From assembly GCF_900102695.1 (NCBI RefSeq), contig NZ_FMVW01000004.1, forward strand, positions 1-64,000: a DNA stretch of 64,000 bases, read 5' to 3'. Of the stretch, positions 27,935-36,733 are shown in pieces (the first letter of the stretch is position 1; the number at the start of each line of letters is the position of its first letter). Origin of the DNA: Afifella marina DSM 2698 (lineage in GTDB: Bacteria > Pseudomonadota > Alphaproteobacteria > Rhizobiales > Afifellaceae). Below the pieces are notes generated by a model. It did no database searches and was not told the DNA's origin. It saw only the letters and a list, made by a program, of their open reading frames with translations. The translations under genes and the position numbers were made by a program.

Positions 27935-29764
27935 TCAATTCTGCTCGGCCTCGGAAGACCACCATGTGGTCGGCTCGGGTCCGTAGAGCGACCCCTTCGG
28001 CGGATGGGAAAGTCTCGTCCAATAGGCGACCCACTCGGCGGGCGCATGAAAGAGCGGCACGACGTAGAAGCCGGAAATGAGGACGCGATCGAGCGCGCGG
28101 ACTGCGGCGACGAAGGTCTCTCGGTCTCTCACCGACAACAGGCTTTGGATCATCGCGTCGATGGCGGGATCGGAGGCACCGGAAAAATTGAAGCTTCCCG
28201 GGCTTTCTGCGGCCGCCGACGACCAGCGGAAGGATTGTTCGCTACCGGGCGAGAGAGACGCGAATGCCAGATTGTATCGGATCATGTCGAAGTCGAACGA
28301 TTTGAGCCGCTCCCAATACTGGCTCGCATCCACCTGGCGGACGTTGGCGACGATGCCGACGAGTGCAAGCGCATTCTGATAGGCGAGTGCCAACCGCTCG
28401 TCCTCGCGCGTCATCACCAGGATTTCGAATGCGAAGGGTTCGCCCGTCTTCTCGTTGACGATCTTGCCGCCCTGGCGCACCCAGCCGGCCTGTTCGAGCA
28501 AGGCGAGGCCCTTGCGGAAATTGTCGCGGTCGCGGCCGCTGCCGTCGCCTTCGGGCGGACGATAGCTGCCGTCCATCACGGAAGGGAGAACCGCTTCGGG
28601 GTAGGGGGCGAGGAGCTTTTTCTCCTCTTCGGAGGCGGGCCGACCGATTGCCGAGAGTTCAGAGCCCTCGAAATAACTCGCGGTGCGGTCGTAGGCGCCG
28701 AGGAAGAGGTTTTCGTTGAGCCATTTGAAGTCGAGAAAATAGCCGAGCGCCTGGCGCACGCGCTTGTCGGCGAAAACCGGTCGCCGCGTGTTCATGAAGA
28801 AGCCGTTCATCCCCTTCGGGATGCCGGTGTCGAACTTCTCAAGCTTGACCAGACCCTGTTCCACCGCCGGGAAGCGATAGCCGGTCTGCCAGCGGCTCGG
28901 ATCCTTTTCCCGATGATAGTCGAAGAGGCCCTTCTTGAAGGCTTCGAAATAGGTGTTGGTGTCGCGGAAATACTCCAACCGAATCTCGTCGAAATTGTCG
29001 AAGCCGCGCTTCACCGGCAGATCCTCGCCCCAATAATCATCCCGTTTTTTCAGGATGATAGAGGTGCCAGGGCGGGTTTCGGCGACCTCGTAGGGGCCGG
29101 AGCCCATAAGCGGCGTGAGGCTGCTTCTCGAAAACTCGTCTTCCGACACGGCGTGTTTGGGGAAGATCGGCAGCAGTGCGACGAGAAGCGGCAATTCGCG
29201 GCTGGCGCCGTCATTGAAGGTGAAGCGCACCGTGCGTTCGCTCTCGGCTGAGACATCCGCCACCATGGCATACCAGGTTTTTGGGCGCCCATGGTCTTTC
29301 AGGAGGTTGAAAGAATAGACGACGTCCTCCGTCGTCACCGGCGCGCCATCGGCCCATTTCGCTTCCGGACGTATGGAAAACGAAATCCACGAGCGATCAT
29401 CGGGGACGGTGACGTTTTCGGCGAGCAGCCCATAGAGCGAAAACGGCTCGTCGCGGTTTCGCACCATCAGGCTTTCCCAGAGATTGTTACCCCATTCGTC
29501 GTCCCATAGAGCGCGCGGAGCCGTTCCCTTGAGGATGAAGGGATTGAGGCTGTCGAAACTGCCCACCATCGCGTAGGCGATGCGCCCTCCCTGCGGGGCC
29601 TCTGGATTGGCATAGGGGAGGTGATCGAAGTCCGCCGGCAGCTCCGGATCGCCATGCATGGCGATCCCGTGCTGGGGTTCTTGAGCGCTGGCTGGGAGGA
29701 TCGACGCGACAAACCCCAAGAGCAGCGCCGCGAGCGCGCTCGAGAGGCGAGGGCAAGGCACCAT
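27935..29764 (-). CDS. ABC transporter substrate-binding protein, family 5 (YejA-like)
   Basis: A 609-residue periplasmic binding protein with a signal peptide cleaved after ILPASA. The large two-lobed family 5 fold is indicated by the segments LNPFILKGTAPRALWDDEWGN (part), VVYSFNLLKDHG, PLMGSGPYEVAE and the late WSSAAAESPGSFNFSG. Length and the N-terminal HGIAMHGDPELPADFDHLPY pattern point to the YejA subgroup, whose systems import oligopeptides and microcin C-like compounds. No permease or ATPase gene is next to it, so it is an orphan that must work with a transporter encoded elsewhere. Confidence 0.9.
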   Translation of the reverse strand: MVPCPRLSSALAALLLGFVASILPASAQEPQHGIAMHGDPELPADFDHLPYANPEAPQGGRIAYAMVGSFDSLNPFILKGTAPRALWDDEWGNNLWESLMVRNRDEPFSLYGLLAENVTVPDDRSWISFSIRPEAKWADGAPVTTEDVVYSFNLLKDHGRPKTWYAMVADVSAESERTVRFTFNDGASRELPLLVALLPIFPKHAVSEDEFSRSSLTPLMGSGPYEVAETRPGTSIILKKRDDYWGEDLPVKRGFDNFDEIRLEYFRDTNTYFEAFKKGLFDYHREKDPSRWQTGYRFPAVEQGLVKLEKFDTGIPKGMNGFFMNTRRPVFADKRVRQALGYFLDFKWLNENLFLGAYDRTASYFEGSELSAIGRPASEEEKKLLAPYPEAVLPSVMDGSYRPPEGDGSGRDRDNFRKGLALLEQAGWVRQGGKIVNEKTGEPFAFEILVMTREDERLALAYQNALALVGIVANVRQVDASQYWERLKSFDFDMIRYNLAFASLSPGSEQSFRWSSAAAESPGSFNFSGASDPAIDAMIQSLLSVRDRETFVAAVRALDRVLISGFYVVPLFHAPAEWVAYWTRLSHPPKGSLYGPEPTTWWSSEAEQN

Positions 29765-29958
29765 TTGGGATGGCTCTCCAGTTATCGTCTATCGTTTAAG
29801 GGCGAGAATCGGACCTTGCGCCAATCTGGCATAGCGTGCAATTGCGGACTATGGAGTTGGCCGCGGGGCTCCGACATGGTGTCGCCGCATTCTGAGGTCT
29901 TCCAACCCGGACAGAATGAAAGGGCGCCACGGGCGCCGAGTCAGTGCGAGGATCATCC

Positions 29959-30600
29959 ATGCAATTTCTTCAGGCCGCGATGCGGCGGTCGCGTTCCATT
30001 GCGCAGGTCGCGGCGCCCTTGCTCCTGGTTCTTGCAGTCTCGCCCGCCTGGGCGCAGGACCAGCAGCCGAACCAGGATCAGCAGCAGCAGCCGGAATGGG
30101 TCAAGCTGTGCAGCGAAAACCCGCAGAACAAAAAGCAGGTCTGCGTGGTCACACGCGAACGTCGTGCCGCCACGGGGCAGCTGCTTGCAGCGGTCTCGTT
30201 GCGCGAGACGGAAGGCAAAAAGTTCCTGGTTTCGGCCGTGCCGCCGGGAATGCTCTTGCGGCCTGGGCTTCAGGTTCAGATCGACGGCGGCAAGCCCACC
30301 AAGGTTCAGTACTCGATCTGCTTCCCGAATCTCTGCTTCGCCGAAGCGGAAGTGAACGACGATTTCCTCGCTTCCATGAAGCGCGGCAGCAAGCTCGTCA
30401 TCACCACGCTCAATCAGCAGGCCAAGCCGATCAATTTCGACGTGAGCCTGTCGGGCTTCACCGCCTCCTATGAGGGCGAAGCGATCGACCCGAAAGAGCT
30501 GCAGGCCGAGCAGCAGAAGCTGCAGGACGAGTTGAAGCGCAAGGCCGAGCAGGCCCGCAAGCAGCTCATCGAGAAGCAGCAGCAGAGCTCCGGTCAGTAG
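29959..30600 (+). CDS. Invasion-associated locus B (IalB) family periplasmic protein
   Basis: A 213-residue secreted protein with a signal peptide ending PAWA before QDQQPNQ, a Gln-rich linker, and the IalB fold. The IalB domain has two cysteine pairs (one either side of SENPQNKKQV, one around SICFPNLC). The C-terminal tail is a charged helix rich in Gln, Glu and Lys. IalB was named from Bartonella invasion of red cells, but relatives are widespread in non-pathogenic Hyphomicrobiales, so virulence should not be assumed. The ATG at 29959 has GAGGAT upstream; a GTG five codons earlier is less likely. A strong terminator follows. Confidence 0.9.
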   Translation: MQFLQAAMRRSRSIAQVAAPLLLVLAVSPAWAQDQQPNQDQQQQPEWVKLCSENPQNKKQVCVVTRERRAATGQLLAAVSLRETEGKKFLVSAVPPGMLLRPGLQVQIDGGKPTKVQYSICFPNLCFAEAEVNDDFLASMKRGSKLVITTLNQQAKPINFDVSLSGFTASYEGEAIDPKELQAEQQKLQDELKRKAEQARKQLIEKQQQSSGQ

Positions 30601-30626
30601 GCCCGGCTCTTCATGAGACGTCTCAA

Positions 30627-30656
30627 GGCCCCGGCATCATCGCCGGGGCCTTTTTT
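30627..30656 (+). terminator. Strong intrinsic terminator after the IalB gene
   Basis: GGCCCCGGC, loop ATCATC, GCCGGGGCC forms a perfect 9-bp stem followed by six Ts, 26 bases after the stop codon. Confidence 0.9.
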
Positions 30657-30731
30657 GTTCGGCATCGGCTTCTGTCTTTTTGAGAAATGTCGCTCGCCGC
30701 AAAGGATCGAAAAGCGGTCGGCGACCAGCAG

Positions 30732-30759
30732 TTGACAACGATTTAGCCGGGGCTACATT
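30732..30759 (+). promoter_or_regulatory. Sigma-70-type promoter of the Nramp gene
   Basis: TTGACA (30732-30737), 16-base spacer, TACATT (30754-30759). Transcription would begin near 30766, so translation must start downstream, supporting the GTG at 30788. I see no clear Mur/Fur or MntR box around it. Confidence 0.7.
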
Positions 30760-30787
30760 TCTCGCCATACAGCAAAAGAAGCCCCGC

Positions 30788-32098
30788 GTGACCGCGTCCC
30801 CTCGCTCTTCCTCTTTGTCCGACCGCACGACGACTGCCATCCGCGAGACCCTCGCGGGCAGGCGTCGTGGGCCTTTCTCTGGAATGGTCTTTGCCGGCCC
30901 GGCGGTGATCGCCTCGATCGCCTATATGGACCCGGGCAATTTCGCCACGAACATCCAGGCAGGCGCGAAGTTCGGCTACACGCTCCTATGGGTCGTCTTG
31001 ATGGCGAACCTGATCGCCATGTTGTTTCAGGCTTTGTCTGCGCGGCTCGGCATCGTCACCGGGCGCAATCTTGCGGAACTCTGCCGAGACCGGTTCCCGC
31101 TGCCGGTCGTTCTCGTGATGTGGGTGGTGAGCGAGATTGCCGCGATGGCGACCGACCTTGCCGAGTTCCTCGGCGGAGCGATCGGGCTCGCGCTCCTCTT
31201 CGACATGCCGCTCCTTGTCGGAATGGGGATTACGGCCGCCGTTACCCTGGCGATCTTACTCTTCGAGCGAGGAGGTTTTCGGCCGATGGAGCTCATCATC
31301 GGCTCGCTCGTCGGCCTTATCGGGCTTTGTTACCTGATCGAGATGTTCATCGCGCCCGTCGATTGGGCGGCAGCTGGTCTGCATGTCTTTGTACCGGAGA
31401 TGCCGGACGGCGAGGCGCTGCTGATTTCCGTCGGCATCATCGGCGCGACCGTCATGCCGCATGCCGTCTATCTGCATTCGGGGCTGACACAGAACCGCGC
31501 GCCGGCAAGCAACGATCAAGATCGACGCAAGCTCGTTCGATTTTCCAATCGCGAAGTGGTTTTGGCCCTGGCAGTGGCGGGGCTCGTGAACATGGCCATG
31601 GTGGTCATGGCCTCAAGCGCCTTTCACGCCGGTCACAGCGAGGTCGCGGAAATCGAGACCGCCTATCACACACTGACCCCGCTTCTTGGCGTGGCAGCGG
31701 CGGAAGTGTTCCTGATCTCTCTGATCGCGTCGGGCGTGTCGAGCTCCGTCGTCGGAACCATGGCGGGCCAGATGATCATGCAGGGATTCGTCGGCTTCAG
31801 TATTCCGATCTGGGTCCGGCGCCTCGTCACCATGCTGCCGGCCTTTGTCGTCGTCGCGCTCGGCATCAACGCCACGAAAGCACTCGTCATCAGCCAGGTG
31901 ATCCTGTCGATCGCGCTGCCCGTGCCGATGATTGCGCTCGTCTATTTCAGCGCCAGCCGCGACATCATGGGGCAGTTCGTTGCGCGACGCTCGATCAGCG
32001 TGATCGCCGTCACCGGAACGATCATCGTTCTGGCACTCAATATGGTGCTTTTGCTCGACATTTTCGGCATCGACATACCCGGTCTGCCACCTCTTTAA
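30788..32098 (+). CDS. mntH: Nramp family Mn(II)/Fe(II) transporter
   Basis: A proton-coupled divalent metal importer with about eleven membrane helices. The metal-site motifs are both present: MDPGNFATNIQAG in the first helix and GATVMPHAVYLHSG in the sixth. With the GTG at 30788 it has 436 residues, usual for the family. The frame stays open upstream to a TTG at 30680, but a strong promoter lies between the two, so the longer form is unlikely. It stands alone, with a terminator before it. MntH is the best family match, though the preferred metal is inferred. Confidence 0.92.
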   Translation: MTASPRSSSLSDRTTTAIRETLAGRRRGPFSGMVFAGPAVIASIAYMDPGNFATNIQAGAKFGYTLLWVVLMANLIAMLFQALSARLGIVTGRNLAELCRDRFPLPVVLVMWVVSEIAAMATDLAEFLGGAIGLALLFDMPLLVGMGITAAVTLAILLFERGGFRPMELIIGSLVGLIGLCYLIEMFIAPVDWAAAGLHVFVPEMPDGEALLISVGIIGATVMPHAVYLHSGLTQNRAPASNDQDRRKLVRFSNREVVLALAVAGLVNMAMVVMASSAFHAGHSEVAEIETAYHTLTPLLGVAAAEVFLISLIASGVSSSVVGTMAGQMIMQGFVGFSIPIWVRRLVTMLPAFVVVALGINATKALVISQVILSIALPVPMIALVYFSASRDIMGQFVARRSISVIAVTGTIIVLALNMVLLLDIFGIDIPGLPPL

Positions 32099-32121
32099 TC
32101 GGGAGGCCGAGACCGCGGGGC

Positions 32122-32451
32122 CTAGTTGATGGCCTCACGCATTTGGTATTGGCCGTTTTCAAACGACGCGAACAGCTCGGTCACCTGCGGATGACGGACG
32201 GGCTCGCCGGAATCGTCCGGGACGAGGTTCTGTTCGGAGACATAGGCCACGTATTCGGTCTCCGCGTTCTCCGCCAGCAAATGATAGAAGGGCTGATCCT
32301 TCGACGGCCGGATCTCGGCCGGGATGGCATCGTACCATTCGTCTGTGTTGTCGAAGACGGGATCGACGTCGAAAATCACCCCGCGGAACGGCAGGAAGCG
32401 ATGCTTGACGACGTCACCGATATTGAATTTGGCTGATCGCATGTTGTCCAT
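32122..32451 (-). CDS. hspQ: Heat shock protein HspQ (hemimethylated-DNA-binding family)
   Basis: A 109-residue protein with the YccV/HspQ core: KFNIGDVVKHRFLPFRGVIF, then DEWYDAIP, then QPFYHLLAEN and YVSEQNLVPD. E. coli HspQ is a heat-induced adaptor that enhances Lon protease on selected substrates, and relatives bind hemimethylated DNA. The start is uncertain (ATG at 32451 or 32442; neither has a clear ribosome site). A heat-shock-type promoter lies immediately upstream. The gene converges on mntH with 23 bases between stops. Confidence 0.9.
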   Translation of the reverse strand: MDNMRSAKFNIGDVVKHRFLPFRGVIFDVDPVFDNTDEWYDAIPAEIRPSKDQPFYHLLAENAETEYVAYVSEQNLVPDDSGEPVRHPQVTELFASFENGQYQMREAIN

Positions 32452-32472
32452 AAGTTCAACCCAACAGCTCGA

Positions 32473-32500
32473 AGATCGGGCATCCTGAGGGAAAGTCAAG
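32473..32500 (-). promoter_or_regulatory. Candidate heat-shock (RpoH-type) promoter of hspQ
   Basis: On the reverse strand CTTGAC (32500-32495) is followed after 14 bases by CCCGATCT (32480-32473). This resembles the RpoH consensus CTTGAA with a 13-17-base spacer and CCCCATNT. It would give a leader of only about 15-25 bases. Confidence 0.5.
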
Positions 32501-32517
32501 GCGCGCTGTCAGGCACC

Positions 32518-33423
32518 TCAACTGCGTGTGCGGGCTGATTTCCAGCGGTCGTGAACCCACATCCACTCTCCCGGTCTCTCTCGGATCCAGGCTTCGAACT
32601 GTGTCTGGATCGTCTGAGTAAATACGGCCACATCCTCCATCTGGTTTCCAGTCTGGGGGCATTCGAGCAGCTTCGCCTGAACGATGAAGCGTGCACCTTC
32701 GCCTCGAAGGACGCGGCCAGCCACCACAGGATTATGCAAACGACGTGCCACCATCGCCGGAAAAGGATTGGCCGTTGTCTCTTTGCCGAAGACGGTGACG
32801 TTGATGCCTTTCGCCTCACGCTGATCACCGAGGAGCGCGACGGCGCCGCCGGCACGCACATGGGCCATCACGCGTTTCGGTGTGGACTTGGCTTTCGCGA
32901 TAAGACCGCCCGGAAACACGTTCGACCGCAAGCTCGTGACGTAAGCGTCGGAGTAGGGGTTCTTGAGCCTTTGGTAGAGCCCGATCCCATTGAGCTCTTT
33001 GGGAATGGCGATCGACGCGATCTCCCAATTGGCCGAATGGAGGCCGACGACGAGCAGGCCCGCCCCGCGGTCGACGAAGCTCTGACGCAGCTTCGGGTCG
33101 ATGTCGATCGTTACGCGGTCGCTCGCAACGATGCGGTCGATGAGAAAGCTTTCGGCGAAAGTCCGCCCCAAATTGTCCCATTGCTGGCGGGCGATCTCCT
33201 CGCGTTCCGATTCGCTCTTCTCAGGAAAGGCGATGGCAAGATTGTGCATCACCCGCGGATGCCGATGGGTCCAAGGCCCGATCAAACTCCAGGCGCGGCC
33301 CATCATGCTCGACGCAAGATCGATCGGTAACGATCGCAGGACTACAGCGACGAGACGCATGAGCGCGTACTCGGCGAAGTAGCGTGCGCGGCGTGTTGGT
33401 GACAATGATCGGCCGGAGGTCAT
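32518..33423 (-). CDS. Lipid A lauroyl-type acyltransferase (LpxL/HtrB family)
   Basis: A 301-residue inner-membrane acyltransferase that adds a secondary acyl chain to a lipid A precursor on the cytosolic face. The HX4(D/E) active-site motif is seen as LHSANWE near residue 128. Other family marks are LGDQREAKGINV (substrate pocket) and FPAMVARRL, and a hydrophobic N-terminal anchor precedes them. Chain specificity cannot be read. The ATG at 33423 gives usual length; an ATG 16 codons upstream (33471) is possible. It diverges from the AEC carrier gene and is 66 bases from hspQ, probably with its own transcript. Confidence 0.9.
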   Translation of the reverse strand: MTSGRSLSPTRRARYFAEYALMRLVAVVLRSLPIDLASSMMGRAWSLIGPWTHRHPRVMHNLAIAFPEKSESEREEIARQQWDNLGRTFAESFLIDRIVASDRVTIDIDPKLRQSFVDRGAGLLVVGLHSANWEIASIAIPKELNGIGLYQRLKNPYSDAYVTSLRSNVFPGGLIAKAKSTPKRVMAHVRAGGAVALLGDQREAKGINVTVFGKETTANPFPAMVARRLHNPVVAGRVLRGEGARFIVQAKLLECPQTGNQMEDVAVFTQTIQTQFEAWIRERPGEWMWVHDRWKSARTRS

Positions 33424-33575
33424 GGCTTGCCCGCGGAAGCCTGCGTCAATTGACGAGATGGGTCCAACCATCTAGCCCGCAGGGTCGGCGGACCGCTTAG
33501 CGAAGCTCGCACTTGGATGCAACACGAGCCGACCCGTCGTCTGTCACCCATGAAGAAGGAAAGCGCCGGTTCAGG

Positions 33576-34541
33576 ATGAGTGATGTCGTGGGCCTTGCCC
33601 TGCCGTTCTTCGGTTTGATCCTTCTCGGTTTCGTCGCCGGCCGCATCTGGCACGAGGACGAGAAGGCGCTCGCCTGGCTGAACCTCTACGTGATCTATTT
33701 CGCGCTCCCGGCGCTCTTCTTCGAGGTGCTGTCGAAGACGCCGATCGAAGAACTGACGAATGGCAGCTTCATATTTGCGACCACCTTTGCGACCTATACC
33801 GCGTTTGCTTTCGCCTTCGCGTTTGCGGTGCTCAAGAACGACGGACGCATTCCGGAGGCGACCGTCCAGGGCCTTGTCGGTGGCTACGGCAATGTCGGTT
33901 ATATGGGTGCGCCCTTGGCGATCGTTGCCCTCGGGCCGCAGGCAGCCGCGCCGGCCGCGCTGATCTTCAGCTTCGACGTGACCCTCGTCTTCACGCTGGC
34001 GCCCCTTATGATGGCGATGAGCGGGGCCAGTCATCAGCCGATCGGCTCAATCTTGAAGTCGATTCCCCGCAAAGTGCTCCTGCATCCTTTTATCCTTGCG
34101 ACGCTCGCGGGTGTTCTCGCCGCTTTCATCGGCGTTGGGCTTCCTGCGCCGCTCGAGCGGTTCCTGTCGCTCCTGGGCGGATCTGCCGCGCCCTGCGCGC
34201 TCTTCGCCCTCGGCGTCACGGTTGGCCTGCGACCCCTGCGGCGTGTGCCGGGAGAACTGCCGTTTCTGATCGCGATCAAGCTCCTCGTGCACCCGTTGAT
34301 CGCTTATCTTCTCCTCACCTGGATCGGTGGGTTCGACCCGGTCTGGATCCAGACCGGGGTTTTGATGGCAGCACTGCCGCCTGCCGCCACGATCTATGTG
34401 ATCGCGGCGCAGTATCGCACCTACGTGCTGGAAGGCTCGTCGGGCATCCTGCTCGGAACCGCGGCCTCCGTGGTCACTCTGAGCGTCGTTCTTTATCTCG
34501 TTACCACGGGCCTTTTGCCGCTCGATCCTTTCGGATCCTAG
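33576..34541 (+). CDS. AEC (auxin efflux carrier) family transporter
   Basis: A 321-residue inner-membrane protein with ten predicted helices in two inverted halves. Typical AEC segments are ALPFFGLILLGFVAGRI at the start, GGYGNVGYMGAPLAIVAL in the middle (the crossover helix region), and LPPAATIYVIAAQY near the end. Bacterial members move dicarboxylates or other organic anions; the substrate here is unknown. The ATG at 33576 begins right before the first helix, with AAGGA some distance upstream. It converges on the UbiH-type gene with only 3 bases between them. Confidence 0.88.
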   Translation: MSDVVGLALPFFGLILLGFVAGRIWHEDEKALAWLNLYVIYFALPALFFEVLSKTPIEELTNGSFIFATTFATYTAFAFAFAFAVLKNDGRIPEATVQGLVGGYGNVGYMGAPLAIVALGPQAAAPAALIFSFDVTLVFTLAPLMMAMSGASHQPIGSILKSIPRKVLLHPFILATLAGVLAAFIGVGLPAPLERFLSLLGGSAAPCALFALGVTVGLRPLRRVPGELPFLIAIKLLVHPLIAYLLLTWIGGFDPVWIQTGVLMAALPPAATIYVIAAQYRTYVLEGSSGILLGTAASVVTLSVVLYLVTTGLLPLDPFGS

Positions 34542-34544
34542 GCC

Positions 34545-35717
34545 TCAGAGACCCTGGAACGTTTTCGCAAGACCCTGCTGCATTAGAAAGCGTCGGAAAG
34601 GTGCAAAGCCGCCGGCTGCCGAGAGCGCGATCGCGCGCAATGCCTGGACCGGCAGAAGCCCGGTCAACAGCGATCGGTTCAGAAGATCGACGGCAAGCGT
34701 ACGACTGCGAACATCGATCTGGCGCAGGCGGTGAAACTCTGTGGCCGTACCTTCGTCGAGCCGGTTGCGATTGAGCGACAGGACCGTTTTGAGAGCCTCG
34801 ACGTCGCGCAGGCCGAGATTGAGACCCTGAGCGCCGATTGGGGGGAAAATATGCGCGGCCTCGCCGATCAGAAGCGCGCGCCCGGAGGCGAAACGGTCGG
34901 CGAGTCCGGCGGACAGAGGATAGCTCACGCGAGGCGAGGTGACCTGCATGGCCCCCAGCAGCGAATGCGCGGAGCGTTCGGCACGCCGTGCGAACTCTTC
35001 CTCAGGAATCTCGCAGAGAAGGCTGGCTTCGCGCGGTCGTTCGACCCAGACCAGGCTGACATTGTTGCCCTGCATCGGGACGAGGGTGAACGGGCCACGA
35101 TCCGTGTGGAACTCCGTCGACACAGAATGGTGCGGTTGAGTGACGGACAAGGTCGTCACCAACGCCGATTGGGCATAGCGCCAACGTCTCACCGCTATGC
35201 CGGTTTTGTCTCGAACGAGAGAGCGCGCGCCGTCGGCACCCACCACGAGGTCACTCTTCAACAAGGTGCCGCGCCCGGTGGTGATGTGGACGCAGTCGGG
35301 CTGGAAGCTCAGTTCGCTGGCGGTATCCTCGAAAATGGTGATGTAGCGGCTGTTGCGCGCGCGTTCGGACAGCGCTTCGACGAGGCGGCGATTGGGGATG
35401 TTGTAGCCAAAAACGTTCAAGCCGATCTCGCCGGCATAGAACGTCACTTCGGGTGCACGGATGAGCCGTCCGGTGTCGTCGATGAGCCGCATAGCCTGCA
35501 AAGGTGCGGCGGCCGAGACGAGATCAGGCATGGCACCGAACTGTTCCAGAAGCTCGATCGAGCCAGCAAAAAGCGCGGCGGTGCGTCCGATGGGGAAGGT
35601 CGCAGGTGGAGCGATGATGGCAGTGGTGCGTCCGGCTTCTGCCGCCGCGAGCGCTGCGGCCCAGCCGGTGGCACCGCCTCCGACGATGCAGATTTCGAAA
35701 TCGTCGCGTGGCTTCAT
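34545..35717 (-). CDS. UbiH/UbiF-type FAD-dependent hydroxylase
   Basis: A 390-residue flavoprotein monooxygenase. The FAD-binding GxGxxG is at the N-terminus (CIVGGGATGWAAALAAAEAG), the DG motif is LVVGADGARSLVRDKTG, and the third motif is LIGEAAHIFPPIGAQGLNLGLRD, where Glu stands in the usual GDAAH. This last block is characteristic of ubiquinone-ring hydroxylases. Which ring position it acts on cannot be told. The ATG at 35717 with AGGA upstream is preferred over starts 5 and 16 codons earlier. It is followed on the opposite strand by the converging AEC gene. Confidence 0.88.
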   Translation of the reverse strand: MKPRDDFEICIVGGGATGWAAALAAAEAGRTTAIIAPPATFPIGRTAALFAGSIELLEQFGAMPDLVSAAAPLQAMRLIDDTGRLIRAPEVTFYAGEIGLNVFGYNIPNRRLVEALSERARNSRYITIFEDTASELSFQPDCVHITTGRGTLLKSDLVVGADGARSLVRDKTGIAVRRWRYAQSALVTTLSVTQPHHSVSTEFHTDRGPFTLVPMQGNNVSLVWVERPREASLLCEIPEEEFARRAERSAHSLLGAMQVTSPRVSYPLSAGLADRFASGRALLIGEAAHIFPPIGAQGLNLGLRDVEALKTVLSLNRNRLDEGTATEFHRLRQIDVRSRTLAVDLLNRSLLTGLLPVQALRAIALSAAGGFAPFRRFLMQQGLAKTFQGL

Positions 35718-35977
35718 TCTTAATCCTGCCATATCTTCGCCCGAACCAGATTGTCTGCCGAGCATTTATTGCCCTATGGGTTGCGTTTCCAGGCATATGG
35801 CCTCTTGCGGGAGCGCAAGCAAAGACCACAACGAGGAAAAGAATCTCTGCGTGACGCAAAAAGCTTGCATCGTTTGCCGCAACCGGGCCAATGCCTCGCC
35901 GGCAGACAGCCGGTGGATCTTTTTGCCCTTGCCGGAGGGCTGGCGTTTTGACGCTAAAAGCGGCATGAGGAGCCACT

Positions 35978-36715
35978 ATGTTGACGGGGTCTAGGGATTT
36001 GCAGCTCGGGCAGCAACTGGAGCATTTACGCGCCGCCGCGTCGCTCTTCGCCATCCATCTATTGACGGCGAGCGGAGCAGCGCTGGCGCTGCTTGCGACA
36101 CTTGCGGCTGCGCGCGGCGAATGGCGTGCCGCATTCGTGTGGCTTGGGATCGCGCTCATCGTCGATGCGCTCGACGGGCCGATCGCGCGCCGCTACCAGG
36201 TGGGCTCGCGCCTGCCGCGGTGGGACGGCAGTGCCCTCGATTTCGTCATCGATTACACGACCTACGTCTTCGTGCCGGCCATCATCCTGGCGAGCGGCTG
36301 CGGGCTCGGAACCTTTTTCGGCATTCTGGCCGCGATGATCGTGGCGATCACCGGCGCGCTTTATTTCGCCGACACGCGGATGAAGGAGCCGGACAATTCG
36401 TTCAGAGGCTTCCCGGCCGCGTGGAACCTCGCCGTCTTCGTCCTCTTCGCTTTGCAGCCGCATCCTTTCGTGACCTTTATGGTGACGGTACTCCTCGCTG
36501 TCGGCACATTTCTTCCGGTCAATTTCGTGCATCCCGTGCGCGTTACAAAATGGCGCTGGCTCACGCTCTTGATGATGGTGCTTTGGATGATCTGCGCCGG
36601 CATTTTGATCGCGACCGGTTTCGATCAGAACTCAACGGTCGAGATGCTGCTGCTCGTCACGAGCTTCTACCTTCTCGGTGTCGCTGGGGTTCAGCAGCTC
36701 CTTGCACGTTTCTAG
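35978..36715 (+). CDS. pcs: Phosphatidylcholine synthase
   Basis: Pcs condenses CDP-diacylglycerol with choline to make phosphatidylcholine in one step, at the inner membrane. The 245-residue protein has about eight membrane helices. Its CDP-alcohol phosphotransferase motif has the Pcs-specific spacing: DGPIAR, twelve residues, G, three residues, D, three residues, D (DGX2ARX12GX3DX3D). The ATG has GAGGAG upstream. The enzyme needs imported choline; a betaine/choline-type importer lies 19 kb downstream. It precedes terC by 18 bases and may be co-transcribed. Confidence 0.93.
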   Translation: MLTGSRDLQLGQQLEHLRAAASLFAIHLLTASGAALALLATLAAARGEWRAAFVWLGIALIVDALDGPIARRYQVGSRLPRWDGSALDFVIDYTTYVFVPAIILASGCGLGTFFGILAAMIVAITGALYFADTRMKEPDNSFRGFPAAWNLAVFVLFALQPHPFVTFMVTVLLAVGTFLPVNFVHPVRVTKWRWLTLLMMVLWMICAGILIATGFDQNSTVEMLLLVTSFYLLGVAGVQQLLARF

Positions 36716-36733
36716 CCTCGGGCAGCTGAGGCC

